From positions 27,366,468-27,430,467 of the forward strand of contig NC_053133.1 of the NCBI RefSeq assembly GCF_010015445.1: a DNA stretch of 64,000 nucleotides, read 5' to 3'. This stretch comes from Perca fluviatilis. Lineage: Eukaryota; Chordata; Actinopteri; Perciformes; Percidae. The notes beneath the pieces are model-generated. The model saw only the letters and a list, made by a program, of their open reading frames with translations, was not told where the DNA came from and did not search any database. Positions within the stretch are counted from its first letter, which is position 1; each line of letters begins with the position of its first letter. A program made the position numbers and the translations under genes. Shown piece by piece: positions 1 through 11,195 of this stretch.

Positions 1-393
1 CTATGTAGACGATGAGGGGTTGCATGACTTCAGATCTTTTAAAGTCGACTCTGATGTGATGAATGTAACTCCCACTTATACATAGTCTACTATATATTCT
101 AGTCTACTATATACATACTATACATAGTCTACTATATAATATATTCTACTGCTTTTGATACTATTCATCCTGCACATACACTAATTCTCACTACTCTTAT
201 AATGTCAACACACTGCACATAGCTGTACATACTGTACATATCTGTCTATACGGTTCATACTGAATATCCATATTTATTATGTATTTCTTATAATATTATA
301 CTACATATATCTATCTATCTGTCTATCTATATATCTATCTATTTTTCTATCTCTATACACGGTCCAGCCACATACTAGGCTGGCTGTCTGCTG
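1..393. repeat. AT-rich DNA with a TCTA/TCTG microsatellite
   Basis: No gene is visible. Short TACTATA and CTACTATA words recur at about 80-150, and a clear (TCTA)n tract with TCTG and TATC interruptions lies at about 300-355. The words CATACT, CACTGCACA and TTATAATATT resemble the AT-rich stretch at 38570-38960, which ends in a LINE-like 3' tail, so this could be a related untranslated segment. That link is by eye only. Confidence 0.6.
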
Positions 394-400
394 TTGTTGG

Positions 401-662
401 GGAGAGAGAGGTCTGGACTCCCTCTCAGACTCTCTCAGACTGGGAGAGGGATGTCTGGACTCCCTCTCAGACTCTCTCGACTGGGAGAGAGAGGTCTGGA
501 CTCCCTATCAGACTCTCTCAGACTGGGAGAGAGAGGTCCGGACCCCTCAGACTCTCTCAGACTGGGAGAGGGATGTCTGGACTCCCTATCAGACTCTCTC
601 AGACTGGGAGAGAGAGGTCTGGACTCCCTCTCAGACTCTCTCAGACTTGGAGGGATGTCTGG
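401..662. repeat. Minisatellite, 42-bp unit, about 6 copies
   Basis: The unit contains GGGAGAGGGATGTCTGGACT followed by CCCTCTCAGACTCTCTCAGA. Copies differ by GGGAGAGAGAGGTC versus GGGAGAGGGATGTC and by small deletions. Because 42 is a multiple of three, both strands stay open for about 80-95 codons. These frames are products of the repeat and not genes. Confidence 0.85.
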
Positions 663-796
663 ACTGGATGGATACAACTAGATGTGATGTGATGAACAAT
701 TTCCCCTTTTGTATAGGCTAATTGAAAACACCTTACCAAGTCACTCATGTGTTTCCGGTAGCTAACTAACAACTAACGTCATCGTTTTTTAGTTCA

Positions 797-1143
797 CACT
801 ACTGGGTTTACCAGTTAGTTACTGGGTTTACCAGTTAGTTTGTGTTCCAGTAACTACTCACACTACTGGGTTTACCAGTTAGTTTGTATCAGTAACTACT
901 CACACTACTGGGTTTACCAGTTAGTTTGTATCAGTAACTACTCACACTACTGGGTTAACCAGTTAGTTTGTGTCCCAGTAACTACTCACACTACTGGGTT
1001 TACCAGTTAGTTTGTGTTCCAGTAACTACTCACACTACTGGGTTTACCAGTTAGTTTGTGTTCCTGTAACTACTCACACTACTGGGTTTACCAGTTAGTT
1101 TGTGTTCCAGTAACTACTCACACTACTGGGTTTACCAGTTAGT
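797..1143. repeat. Minisatellite, 41-44-bp unit, about 9 copies
   Basis: The core ACTGGGTTTACCAGTTAGTT recurs with spacing of mostly 43-44 bp and is followed by TGTGTTCCAGTAACTACTCA. Two units carry the shorter TGTATCAGTAACT form. The core contains CTGGGTTTACCAG, an imperfect dyad. No coding content. Confidence 0.85.
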
Positions 1144-1157
1144 CACATCTATTCAGT

Positions 1158-1543
1158 CCCAGCGTTATGGGTGGGCTATAGGGGTGCGGGTCCACCCCCA
1201 GACTCAGCTGTGCCCGCCCTGGACGGACAAGGCTTTTTATTTTATTAACTGACGACTGACGAGCCTGTCACCAATCACGACAATATTGTCCATAATTTAG
1301 GCTGACGCAATTATCCCCTTTTATATGCTGTATAGGCCTATGGTGGTTGTGTGGAAAAAAGTTGTCCATGACTTACCTGTTTCAATACCAAATAAAATCT
1401 GTTATACGTGTAGACCTGCATGAATTCATTCAATGCTAATTTGGAAGATAATTAAGATAATGTTATGTGATGACATGTATTTAAATTTGGGCCCCCCCAA
1501 AAACAATGACATGCCCGTCCGTGAATTTGTGTCTGGCGCTGGG
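1158..1543. mobile_element. Possible small DNA element
   Basis: The stretch is bounded by CCCAGCG on the left and CGCTGGG on the right, with complementary GC-rich neighbourhoods (GGTGGGC, GTCCACCCC, then CCCCCCCAAAAA). I could not find a matching target-site duplication, so the ends are tentative. No ORF of note. Confidence 0.25.
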
Positions 1544-2474
1544 TCTGCATCTAAAAAAACAAACTAACACACTAAAAGACGGGAAAAGTCCCAAAAAGCA
1601 GAATAGGGTCTCTTTAAAATGTTCCACAACTTTCACTCATTAGAAGTGTTATACAACTTTCTCTCATATATTTTTTGAAGTATTGAACAAGGCTGATTGA
1701 GATTTCCTAATTTGACCCATTCACCATCTTACACAACTACTTCTTCATCCAAATTCAGTTGAGCATCAGCATTACAAAATCTTTCATACAATATTGGAAT
1801 TATTTAACTTTTACAGACCTTCATAATAATTAAAAACCATTTCCACGTTTTTTACATTTTCCTATAAAAATAACCCCAGCCCGATCTGCCTTGGGTTTGA
1901 TTTTCCCCTGCAGCTCAGGCTGGAAACCTGTACGTTTATCTATCCTGCTTCTGTTACAAATCTGGACCAATCACAAACTGGCTTATCCACCCTGCCGCTA
2001 TTGGCTGGTTTAACACGATGACAATAGAGAAGAGACCAACTGCTTTTTGCACTTTTGTATTCAACATGGCGGCCACCGGGGCGCCACCCGGTTGATGGCG
2101 CTGTCGCTGCTACGTCACCCAGATCATTGCTCTGATTGGTTGAAGAACTATCCAATCACGCACAGAGTCATTTGAACTATGCCCGTTGATCATCTCTTGT
2201 GCAGACAAAATAAAGAGCAGACTCCCCAGACTAATGTTCAATCTCAAAATATTGAGCTTGGTCTGGTGATAGCCAGACTACCTGTACAGCCCTGTACCTG
2301 TGCATATGGCAACAAACATCTATTCTATTCTATCATAAAACCTAAGTCATGCAAAGAAACAGAGAGCAGGCGCTATTGGTGTAACTAGAACATACAATTG
2401 TGTATTATCTTTATAACAGTGATAATAATTGTCTTTAAAAGTTGTTGATGTTAAATGTGTGTGTGTCCCTACAG
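1544..2474. other. Non-coding flank with an interspersed repeat
   Basis: The first ~350 bases are AT-rich with nothing recognisable. About 1950-2290 is richer in GC, contains several ATTGG/CCAAT words (for example around 1965, 2000, 2135 and 2150), and ends in AATATTGAGCTTGGTCTGGT, which I associate with a common teleost dispersed repeat. No convincing coding region. The lectin splice acceptor follows at 2474. Confidence 0.4.
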
Positions 2475-2665
2475 GGCTGAGTGCTGTCTCATCAGCTGTT
2501 GGACTTCAGTACTATTTTGTTTATGACAGGAAGAACTTTACCGAAGCCCAAAGATACTGCAGAGAGAAGCACACAGACCTGGTCACTGTAGACAGCATGG
2601 AGGTTATGAAGATCCTGACCAACACGGCAGATTTAGACAACATGTTCTACTCCAACAACAGCTAC
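2475..2665 (+). CDS. CTLD 1, N-terminal half
   Basis: The sequence follows a good acceptor (TGTGTGTCCCTACAG). It reads GLSAVSSAVGLQYYFVYDRK and then NFTEAQRYCREKHTDLVTVD, the usual start of a fish C-type lectin domain, including the WTEAQ.YCR-like block and the TDL.TV block. After NNSY the reading frame continues but the protein no longer looks like a lectin. The expected continuation (WIGL...) is found about 1 kb further on, at 3702, so the domain is interrupted here. GTTGAG at 2666 could be a weak splice donor, or the gap may be an insertion. Confidence 0.75.
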
Positions 2666-3701
2666 GTTGAGTTCACTTTTCTCTTCTATCTCAAAGTCTT
2701 TCTGACAGCAGGTTTGAAACCCTCCATAGGAACTAAAAACTAAATGTAGAGCAGTAAGAAGTAGAATATTTATCTTTGAAATGTAGTAGAAGTCTAAAGT
2801 GTTTGAGTTTAACCTTCAGCAGACAGTAGCTGAGTTTCTATTTACAAGTCTTTATGGGAATTAAGTGATATCAAATGAAAAATTAAAAACAGTAAAATTT
2901 GATTAAATTTCATGAATATTGACTCAAAGTTTATACATTTGATCTCATCGGATTCCTCTTAATCGCTAAACGGTGTATGCGAACGCTTCGATGGAAACGT
3001 TATTTGCTGAATAAATAATGAATTGTGATTACGATTTAGGCCATTTTATGGTTAAACAGAAGCACCTGTAAAGGTCAGAAGTGGTGAAGACCGCGACCCA
3101 ATGTGAACTACCGGAGTAATGTTACCAACGCAAATGTTCCTTATCATGCAACGAGGGTCTACTACAGCCTGTAGTGATTGATGGCCAGCCTCAAATTAAC
3201 TTCATATAAACATTTGAATATATTTGTACTCAGAAAGAAGGCTGTGGATGTTGTTCACCATCACTTGAACATAAAAAAAGATCACTTGAAGTCCAGTTTT
3301 TTATTTTATTTATTTATTATTGTACCTTATTTAACCAGATAAGTCAATCGATAATCAATTCTTATTTACATGACGTCCTGGCCAAGAGGCAGCGATAGAA
3401 GGAAGTCGATACAAGACATTAAAACATAGATACATTTAATGCAGTAAAACATTAGACAAAAGTAAAACATCACAAAACAGTATTTACAACAACAGAGATC
3501 TATGTTCTCGAAGCTGATTGAAAATCAGTTTGAGTGATCGAAACTCTCTCTGGTAATGAGTTATTAAAGGAGGGTAACAGAATGAAGGAGTGGTAGAGGA
3601 TCAGACTGATAGTATCAAGACTGGAGATGGAAAGATTAGGTAAACATCTGGTCTTCAAAAAAAAGCTAGAGCAGTCCTAATTCTTTATATCACAATCAGA
3701 G
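2666..3701. other. Interruption of CTLD 1: non-coding with LINE-like tail
   Basis: This 1 kb separates the two halves of one lectin domain. About 2745-3290 is AT-rich with no recognised feature. About 3297-3680 begins with a T/A-rich run and TTATTTAACCAGATAAGTC, the reverse complement of the CTGGTTAAATAA 3' motif common at the end of fish LINE/SINE elements (a forward copy is at 39195). This points to an antisense retroelement tail. No clean target duplication was seen. Confidence 0.45.
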
Positions 3702-3919
3702 AGCCTGGATAGGACTGTCCCGTGACAGCTGGAGGTGGTCTCTGTCAGACCCAAGTTTCTACAAACCCGGAGACGGAGTTCAGACGATGGAGGACTGGAG
3801 AACCAAATGTTGGATACAGTGAAAAAGCCTGCACAGGGATGCTTTCTGACGGACTCTGGAACGACTACGGTTGTATTGACAAAGTGTCGTCCGTTATCCA
3901 GTCTGTGCAGATGTCAGAG
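3702..3919 (+). CDS. CTLD 1, C-terminal half (EPN, WND motifs)
   Basis: It reads AWIGLSRDSWRWSLSDPSFY, then after a one-base frame change EFRRWRTGEPNVGYSEKACT and GMLSDGLWNDYGCIDK. EPN and WND are the calcium and mannose-type sugar-binding motifs of C-type lectins, so the ancestral domain was probably mannose-specific. The frame change lies within GGAGACGGAGTTCAG near 3770. The last disulphide cysteine, expected in an F-V-C context, is replaced (VIQ). A donor GTGAGA follows at 3920. Confidence 0.75.
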
Positions 3920-4281
3920 GTGAGAATATTAACTAGTGAAGTTTCCCTTCTGCTTCTCTTTGCCTCTTTGTTTTCATTATTCAGGCCTCTGTAGTATCAG
4001 TCACTCTGACTAAAAGCAGCTTTCACACAGGTTAGTGCCGTTCAAAGAGCTTTCCAGCTGACTGAGCAGCAGATAATAAGAGGGCAGGAATGAGAGCAGG
4101 AAAACAGCTCAGTGGTTCATCAGCATCACCACCAGAGGACGATTTATTAGATTATAGAGATTGGACTTGTGCATGTTCACCTGCACACATTTTACAATAT
4201 AAACAGAACATGTGTGTTTAACTAACCTGAGGAAAAAGTTTTCACGCATTAGGGACATGCTAAATGTAGCTTCCGACAATT
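3920..4281. other. Intron sequence
   Basis: This lies between the first lectin domain and the 4282 repeat cluster. I see no gene, strong repeat or recognisable element. Confidence 0.5.
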
Positions 4282-4497
4282 GGGAACACTCAACGCCCCT
4301 ATTAAAAACAGGCCAAACGTCCTGGTCTGGGCTTCCCTAACCCTGCTCTTTCCTTACTTAAAATGGGACATTTGGCCTGTCTTTAATAGGGGCATTGCTC
4401 ATCCCAAATGTCCTTTCCAAATGTCCGGTGTTCCCAAATGTCCTTCCCAAAAATGGGACTTTTAGCCTGTCTTTAATAGGGGTTGAGTGTTCTTCCC
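4282..4497. repeat. Inverted and direct repeats of a 34-bp segment
   Basis: The segment ACACTCAACGCCCCTATTAA with its neighbours (4282-4316) recurs in reverse complement at about 4372-4405 (CCTGTCTTTAATAGGGGCAT) and again at 4464-4497 (CTTTAATAGGGGTTGAGTGT). Short words CCCAAATGTCC and CCAAAAATGGGAC repeat between them. The arrangement could fold into alternative hairpins. I do not recognise the family. Confidence 0.7.
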
Positions 4498-4870
4498 AAA
4501 TGGAAGAAATATTCCCGAGTGTCCCAAAGTATAAGACCCTGGACAGAGGAGCACGTTCCCCTTTTGGCAGAAGCATTCCCGATTGTCCCGCGGCAGCCCG
4601 TATTTGCTCCACCTGGTGGCCGAAGCGGCATCGCCCGGACAAACGGAGACACGGGCCATTCAGGAACGCCCGAAAAACGATAGGCGGGCGGCCGTTCGCT
4701 CCGAGGGTACGGGACCGGCCCCGTCGCGGGTGGGAATGGGGCCAGGCGCCCGGGGGCGGTCCGCTATTTTTAGGGCGTAATTCAGCGGGCGCCGACACTT
4801 GTGTCTCGATCGCGCCCTTACTCCACGAAAATGTGTTCCCCGTTTGTCCCGCGATCATTTTACGGGGAGA
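4498..4870. other. GC-rich island of unknown nature in the lectin intron
   Basis: About 4540-4800 is strongly GC-rich and CpG-rich, in sharp contrast to the AT-rich surroundings, with words such as GGCGGGCGGCCGTTCG, GGGACCGGCCCCGTCGCG and GGCGCCCGGGGGCGG. Frames up to about 165 codons are open on both strands, but overlapping frames on both strands in GC-rich DNA are expected by chance and none resembles a known protein. It directly follows the inverted repeats at 4282-4497 and may be part of the same element. Confidence 0.5.
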
Positions 4871-5076
4871 AAAACAACAATAAAATGTTTTGTAGATTTA
4901 AGGACATTTCTTATAATGTGGAGAGACTGTTAAGACATACAGTTATTCATTAGTTAGTTTATTGATATTGCTCAGTGGATTTATTTTAGATATTATAAAG
5001 ACATGAATCACAGATGTGGATGGATGGGAGGATGAATGTTATGCGGCCTCTACACTTCTCTGTGCTTCGTTTTCAG

Positions 5077-5418
5077 GATCAAATGTGACTTTTGTCATCG
5101 TTGTCACCCTATGACATGGACTGAAGCCCAGATCTACTGCAGAGATAATCACACAGACCTGGCTGCGTGAACATGGGCAGAGAACGCAGAAGGTAAAGGC
5201 AATGCCGTTTTTAGGAGCAGTGCATACTGGATCGGCCCTTTTCCGACTCCCTGGAAGTGGTCAGATGGAAGTAACTCCTCATTCAGCTTCTGGAAGAACG
5301 GCCAACCTGATAACAAGAACGGGAACGAGACTTGTGTGGCTGCAGACTTCAGCCAATCAGGGAGCCTGGGAGGACTGGCCCTGTGACATGGAGAGAGTGT
5401 TCATTTGCTACGGTCCAG
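5077..5418 (+). CDS. CTLD 2 (QPD type), frameshifted
   Basis: After an acceptor (CTTCGTTTTCAG) the blocks MTWTEAQIYCRDNHTDLA, SAYWIGPFPTPWKWSDGSN, FWKNGQPDNKNGNETCVA and WEDWPCDMERVFICYGPG can be read. QPD is the galactose-type binding motif, unlike the EPN of the first domain. At least three single-base frame changes are needed, and TGA follows LAA at about 5167. The site that should read WND is WED. A donor GTGAGT follows at 5419. Confidence 0.75.
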
Positions 5419-6119
5419 GTGAGTGCTAACCCGGGATTCAAACAGCTTTTACATTTAGATTCAGGACCAGTGTTGTATAAAGTATCAGAAAGCAATACTT
5501 GAGTAAAAGTACAAGTATTGTACCGAGAAAAAGACTTTGGTAGAAGTGAAAGTTACCTTTTAGAATAGTACTTAAGTAAAAGTCCTACAGTATCTGATAT
5601 ATACTGTACTTAAGTATCAAAAGTAATTTTCTGATATTTAATGTACTTAAGTATTTGAAGTAAAAGTAAAACTTTTTTTCTTTTTAAAAGCAAGCTGCTA
5701 CAACTTTTATTGTGGCTTTCTTATAGTAAAGCATAAAGCATATTCAGGGTTCCCATATCTTCTTAATCTCACTCATCAAATCAAAATCACATTCTTTTCT
5801 AGGACTTTTCAGGCACAATTATCTTAAGTTCAAAGAACAAACAGCAGATTTTTAGAGCTGACATCAATGAAACATTTTTGCAACACGGGTGTAAGACGTT
5901 ATCTTCACCACTACCCTGTTCACCGAGTTCACCACTATCGTCGGGGTAGTCGCGAGGGGCTCAACATATAAAAAAAATCCCCACTGGGCCAGTAGATCAG
6001 AGTTTTGTTGGGCCCTTCTACATTTTTACTGGCCCTGAAAGAAATATCATAGGTGTCATGTCACTCTTATGTAGATACCTTCAAGTAAAGTGTTACCGAA
6101 ATGCAAATTAACCAGAGCA

Positions 6120-6260
6120 CGTTTTTCTCCCATCCCGGAATGTTGGAGTAGCCAGACCCTCCTCCGCTCGCGAAGGCGTGCGGGATGGTCTGGCAAAGCG
6201 AGACTAGGGTCTGTGTTGTCAGCAGGCCAATCTACTTATCTCAGCTTGAACTTCTTAGCC
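6120..6260. repeat. Dispersed repeat fragment inside the hAT element
   Basis: The words GTAGCCAGACCCTCCTCCGC and GGGATGGTCTGGC form an imperfect inverted pair (CCAGACC/GGTCTGG) of a kind seen in common fish repeats. No coding content. Confidence 0.35.
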
Positions 6261-7076
6261 TGTGGCTGTGATTGAAAAGGACAAAAAGAAGGAAAATATA
6301 CCGCGCACCTATGCTTTAGAAAATGGTTCTAACCAGCTAGCCACTGCCACTGGATGTTGTGCCATTAGCAGCAAAGCTAGACCAGGGGTCATCAACTACA
6401 TTTTTCCAAGGGCCAGAATTATTTTAAGCAGACACTCCAGGGCCGGACTTTCAAATAAAGAAAATAAAATTACACCCAATACACATCATCTTGTTTGATA
6501 TTTTCACTTTCTTACTTAATTAATGCTATATTTTTTACATTAGTAAGCAAACCCCTAAAAACATGGAAAATCCATAATAACTAGATAGGCTACTTAACTA
6601 GAAAATGATCTCAGATTAGTCCTGTATGCCTAATTTGAAATAAGACAATTCTGTTGCTAAATAATACCACCGGCAACATCGTCAACAATGAAGAACGCGT
6701 CATTCACGTCAGTGTCGAATTATCTTTTGTCTTCAAGAGGGTCTCTCTATCTCATAAAAAAAGTTGGAACACCCCCGCCGCATAGCCTAACAAGGCTATA
6801 CAATTAAATAACCTAGGCGCGTAGTGGCGCTTTGCGCAGTATGCATGCACACAGCAGAGTCTTTTGCCACAAGTCCAAGTCAAGTCTCTGGCCATCTGAT
6901 CTGTCCCATAAATCTTATGAATTCAAAGCATGTCCAGACAGTACAGTATTAAAATCAGTTGTGGAATAACGTTATAGGGTCTACTTAATACATCCCTCTA
7001 GCCCTCAGACCTGGTGAAATATTAACCTAAGTCTGTCACATTATATGGATACAACTATAAAGATACAATGTGCCTG

Positions 7077-8120
7077 TTCCCAGCATTAGCACAACACTCT
7101 GCCATGGTTAGCTTGTTACCTGTGATGATATCATATATTCTAAATGTAACGTCTCTTTCATTCAAAAAATGTCTAATGTCGGAGTGGAAATCAAGAGAAT
7201 AGTGGCAGCGCCACACCAGTTACAGAACAACATGCATCTCAACGTCAGTCCAAATTACGCACAATAAGCAGTTTGAACTCACTGATGTAATGCCATTTAT
7301 TTTCTTAGGTCCCTATCTTGCACTCGCGCGCAACTGCCTTTGTACAACCGATGCATGTATCTTTCCTCTATTTGGCACCCGACGCAGCGGACTTTTCCCT
7401 CCACATGAGCACGTCGGTAAATTAGGGAATGTATTTGGCGCCTCCTGAGGCGGTTCCAGCGAAAAGAGGAGGCGTGTTCCGCGCAAAACGGTATTTGGTG
7501 CTATTTTACAGTTTCAGAAACCAATTCCGCCACTGACCAGAAAAACCTGGTCTAAAGTCAGTAGCCTAGTCTAAAGTCAGTAGATCGTTATTCAGATGCT
7601 ATTTTAGGGGCGATGCTTGGCCATAATGTAGCTGTAGCTTTCAGATCGTTAAAATAGGGCCCTAAGTGTTCCGCTCAGAGAAAATGAGTCCAGCGAGAGA
7701 CCCGACTCAGAGGAGGAGAGGTTAGTGAGGCCAGCGTCTCCACGGCAGGTGACAGTGCGCAGATCCGCTGCGCGCCGCGCATGGATGAAATAATGAAATA
7801 GTAAATAGGACTACAGTAACACAAATATGTGCAGAATTAAGACCCAGTGTTTGGTGGACCGGGTACACCTTGTTCACTTAATAGCCTACAAATCATCCAC
7901 GGGATCAATTACGCATCACATGAGTTAGCCCCCGACACAGCGTTTGTTCCTGGGGAGATGGATCCGTCCGCCCTGCCTCCCGTGCGCCATGGATGTCTGA
8001 GCCTCAGCAACTACTAACTATAAATATATAATTTACCTGTTCCCAGCATTAGCACAACACTTAGCGATGGTTAGCTTGTTACCTGTGACGATATATGCTA
8101 AATAACGTTCCTCTTTCACA
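7077..8120. repeat. Direct duplication of an ~85-bp segment
   Basis: CTGTTCCCAGCATTAGCACA followed by ATGGTTAGCTTGTTACCTGT occurs at about 7077-7160 and again at about 8037-8120, about 950 bp apart in the same orientation inside the hAT element. The Harbinger-like MITE at 7308-7662 lies between them. The element may be built from a tandem or nested duplication. Confidence 0.7.
7308..7662. mobile_element. PIF/Harbinger-like MITE
   Basis: The ends GGTCCCTATCTTGCAC and GTTAAAATAGGGCCC are inverted and flanked by TTA (7305-7307) and TAA (7663-7665). The GGGCCCTATTTTAACGATCT end type recurs at 45892-45911, next to a Harbinger transposase fragment, which supports the family call. There is no coding region, and an exact 3-bp direct duplication is not seen. 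Confidence 0.55.
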
Positions 8121-9559
8121 TTAGCGTAGAGTGACTGACCTGCCTGGGTGCGTTTTGAGATGCCTGATGAAGTCCGGACGTTAAACCTTGCACATAGCTG
8201 TTGGCTTACTGCCACTGTTTACAAAGTTATTGAAAACAAAACTAATGACAAAAGCAAGATCACTTCTTCGGACTTGCGAAGTGCTGTGAAATCGATGTAT
8301 GCGGTTTGCTCAACTTAGCCTGGTGGTGTGGTGGTGAAGTGCAGTCATGCTGCGTTCATGAGCGTAGGGTAGGCTCAGGTCTAACCGGGTAGCCTATATT
8401 TTAATTTAACATCTTTAATGGTAAGAGATCGCATGGGGATGGATAATGAGAGTTGATTAAGATTAAATTACAATGCCACATATGGCAGACACCTTCAGAT
8501 ATGAGAGACCCCCTCAGATTTTTGACTTTGGTGCTTTCATGGTCCTCACACAGTCCTCACTCTATGGGAGCTCGGCTCCTCTGGCTCCACATAATTCGGA
8601 CACTGATTCACGTGCATATTAAGTAGCCACATGCATTTGTTTTGGTCTTAAAAATACATCCATAGGTTTACTGCTCCAGCGGAGAGGATGGTTCGTTTAG
8701 ACAGCAGCTACGTTTACAAGAGTTTGTCCAAAGTTCAAGATTGGTTCGCAAATTAAGACAAACAGTTAGACTACAAACTGACATCTTTCATTTTAGCTCG
8801 TTTGTAAAGTCGCTATTTGCAGAGTAGAGCTGTGTTTGCACAGCCGCGGTGGACGAGAGTGGACAGCCAGACAGATCAGACTGAGATATGGTTTCTTCGC
8901 TGTTTCTGCCTGTAGAAAAGGTACGGGTTATTGATAAGTATTGACTCTTTAATTATGGAGGTTTTATTGTAGGCTACCTACTTACAGTAACGAGTGTAGC
9001 GTTAGTTCATCTGCGCCATCGGGCGTAAATAATCCTCGTAACGTTTCCAGTCAGTAGGCTACATGTGGCTGCGTGGTAACGCATACACCAGTGACTGTGG
9101 CTGCAACCAGCCCGACATACGTTTTACTGCCCCGGGCCATCGGGCCATTGCTTATGTCGAGCCTGGTCATCTACGATAACGGGAGGTCCTCCAGTAGGTG
9201 CTCATGCTTCCATGGCGGTTTCAGTTGTGCGTCCTCCTCCTTTAGCAGCAAACAAGCTGAAATAGAGCACGCGGCGGTGGAGCGTGCGTAATGCAATCTA
9301 GGAGCAGTGATTCGCTAAACCTCCCTTATTGCAGTCGCACACATTTCTTCTAATTTTATTTTTAGTAATGAGTAACGAAGATGCTTAGTGGAAATATAAC
9401 GGAGTAAAAGTATACATTTTATCTAGGAAATGTAGTGGAGTAAAAGTGAAAGTTGACATAAATTTAAATAGCGGGCGTAAAGTACAGATACGTGAAATTT
9501 CTACTTAAGTACAGTAACGAAGTATTTGTACTCCGTTACATTACAACACTGTTCAGGAC

Positions 9560-10200
9560 AATAGGGATGTAACGATATACTCAACTCAGGATTGAATTCA
9601 GGATTTTAAGTTTTCTCAAGATGTTTTTAACAGAATGAGTGAAAATCTTCCTTTATTTCTATAAACTGTGGAGAACAACAGATGTGTCCTCTAATCAAAA
9701 GTGACTCTGAAACTGTATTTTATCTTAAAGAACAAAGTTAGATGTTTAAAACAAATCCCACATCTAAATATCTAAATTAATAGAAACAAATCTCTTCAAA
9801 TAAATAAACTAAGAAGACGTAGTGACGTCTGAAGTCAAACAAGGTCAATCTAAAGTAGATTACACTCTAGGACGTTTAAAAACTGCATTCATTCATTTCT
9901 TATCTGAACCGGTTGTTATCTTTATACATTTATATCCATATTTAACCATCGTTTCCTCCCTAGTGCAAACCCAGGACTCTAACCACTAAACATCAGGTTG
10001 TGGAGAGTAAATGTGAACATGATGATGTGGATCATTTCCATGGAATAGTTAGTAAAGTTAGCATGCAGTGGTGATCAGCTGCAGATGATCAGTTAGTGTT
10101 GAATCTATTGTTTAAACTGATGATGAGGAATGAACAGGATGATGATTATTATCCAGACAGAAATGTTTGAACTCATAAAGTTTGTTTGATTTTTACAAAG
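9560..10200. other. Lectin intron, nothing recognised
   Basis: AT-rich intron between the hAT target duplication and the next lectin exon. A polypyrimidine stretch and TTTTTACAAAG precede the exon at 10201. Confidence 0.5.
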
Positions 10201-10298
10201 TGGTTCCTATTTCAAAGAAAGTGATGAAAGTGAAGTTTGAGAACAAGAAGAATCTGGATCTGAATGACCCTGCTGTGATGGAGGCCATGTTGAAGCAG
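10201..10298 (+). CDS. Lectin linker exon
   Basis: The exon reads VVPISKKVMKVKFENKKNLD then LNDPAVMEAMLKQ, between an acceptor (TTTTTACAAAG) and a donor (CAGGTAAATC). Fish two-CTLD lectins end in a charged tail with an LDLNDPAV-like block and a KQKL helix, so this joins well to the next exon. Confidence 0.75.
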
Positions 10299-11195
10299 GT
10301 AAATCAGGTTTTATACTTTTATACTAAAAACAGAACAACCAAATGACTCTTAAAAGCAAATTAAAAGAAGATAAAACTTTATTCACCTTCCAGCATTAAA
10401 GAAACCGTGTGATGAGGAATCAGATAAAGAAATACTAAAAATACAGCTAAATAAGAACATTTAAAAGCTATATATATTATACACATTACATCACTTTGGT
10501 CAGATACATGACATGAGCTTTGTGCATAAGTAGAGAGTCTAGTAGTGGCACTCTGAGGGAGAATTAGGACTAATTATGAATCAACACAGCTTCTATCTGA
10601 CACCAGAAAAATGTACAAATACAATCCAGCAATCTGAGAAAAGTATGAACAAGAGAAGAAAGTATATATGAGTCCAGTCTACCTACCAGTGCAGGATGTG
10701 ATGTGTCTCTCTGTGAGTGATGATGTGGAGGAGTTTGGATCATAGGTGTAGATATCGGAGGGATGCAGGGGTGTGTCCCCCCCATATATTTAGAAGACAT
10801 ACATTTGTCCCCCCAAATAAATATGAAAGACATCCCACTCCCCCAAAACATGTACGGAAAACCAGATGTGTGTCTACTTTGCACCATCGGGGAGTTAAAG
10901 AACACAACGCGTGTCTCTGGTGATTTTGACGTCATGTCTTTTAAACTTTGGAGCTCATGGCTTTAACAAGGTTAACAAGAGCTACATGATTCCCTAAAAA
11001 CATCCCCAAACATGTGTGATGTTTTGAATATGCAGAATGTTTTGAACAATACAGGAGAATAATAATAATAGAATAACAATTTCCTTAACATACATAAAGA
11101 CATTTGCACAATAAATTGATGCAGAATGTTGAAAACTTTCTGAAGGACGGCCCTTGGTTATAATTTGCCACCCCTACCCCTTATTTGTGTCTCAG
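10299..11195. other. Intron with a repeat fragment
   Basis: No gene. About 10740-10970 contains C-rich runs (GTGTCCCCCCCATAT, TTTGTCCCCCCAAATAA, CACTCCCCCAAAA) at ~40-bp spacing and resembles a dispersed DNA-transposon fragment. The small open frames here are not supported as genes. Confidence 0.4.

Larger units (their letters stand above)
5468..9551. mobile_element. hAT-type transposon, 4.1 kb, 8-bp TSD TTCAGGAC
   Basis: The left end CAGTGTTGTATAAAGTA and the right end TTACATTACAACACTG form imperfect terminal inverted repeats. The flanking 8 bp are identical (TTCAGGAC at 5460-5467 and 9552-9559), the hallmark of hAT insertion. Both ends carry the repeated AAGTA/TACTT words (GTACTTAAGTA, AGTAAAAGTGAAAGT) seen in a well-known teleost hAT family. 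I found no transposase gene inside, so it is non-autonomous or has lost its coding region. It hosts a Harbinger-like MITE and an internal duplication. It lies in the intron after the second lectin domain. Confidence 0.85.

Noticed and set aside
394..681. Serine- and leucine-rich protein
   Set aside because: Both strands are open only because of a 42-bp minisatellite; no gene features.
4358..4883. Proteins of ~165 residues on both strands of the GC-rich island
   Set aside because: Overlapping open frames on both strands are expected in GC-rich DNA, and no recognisable domain is present.
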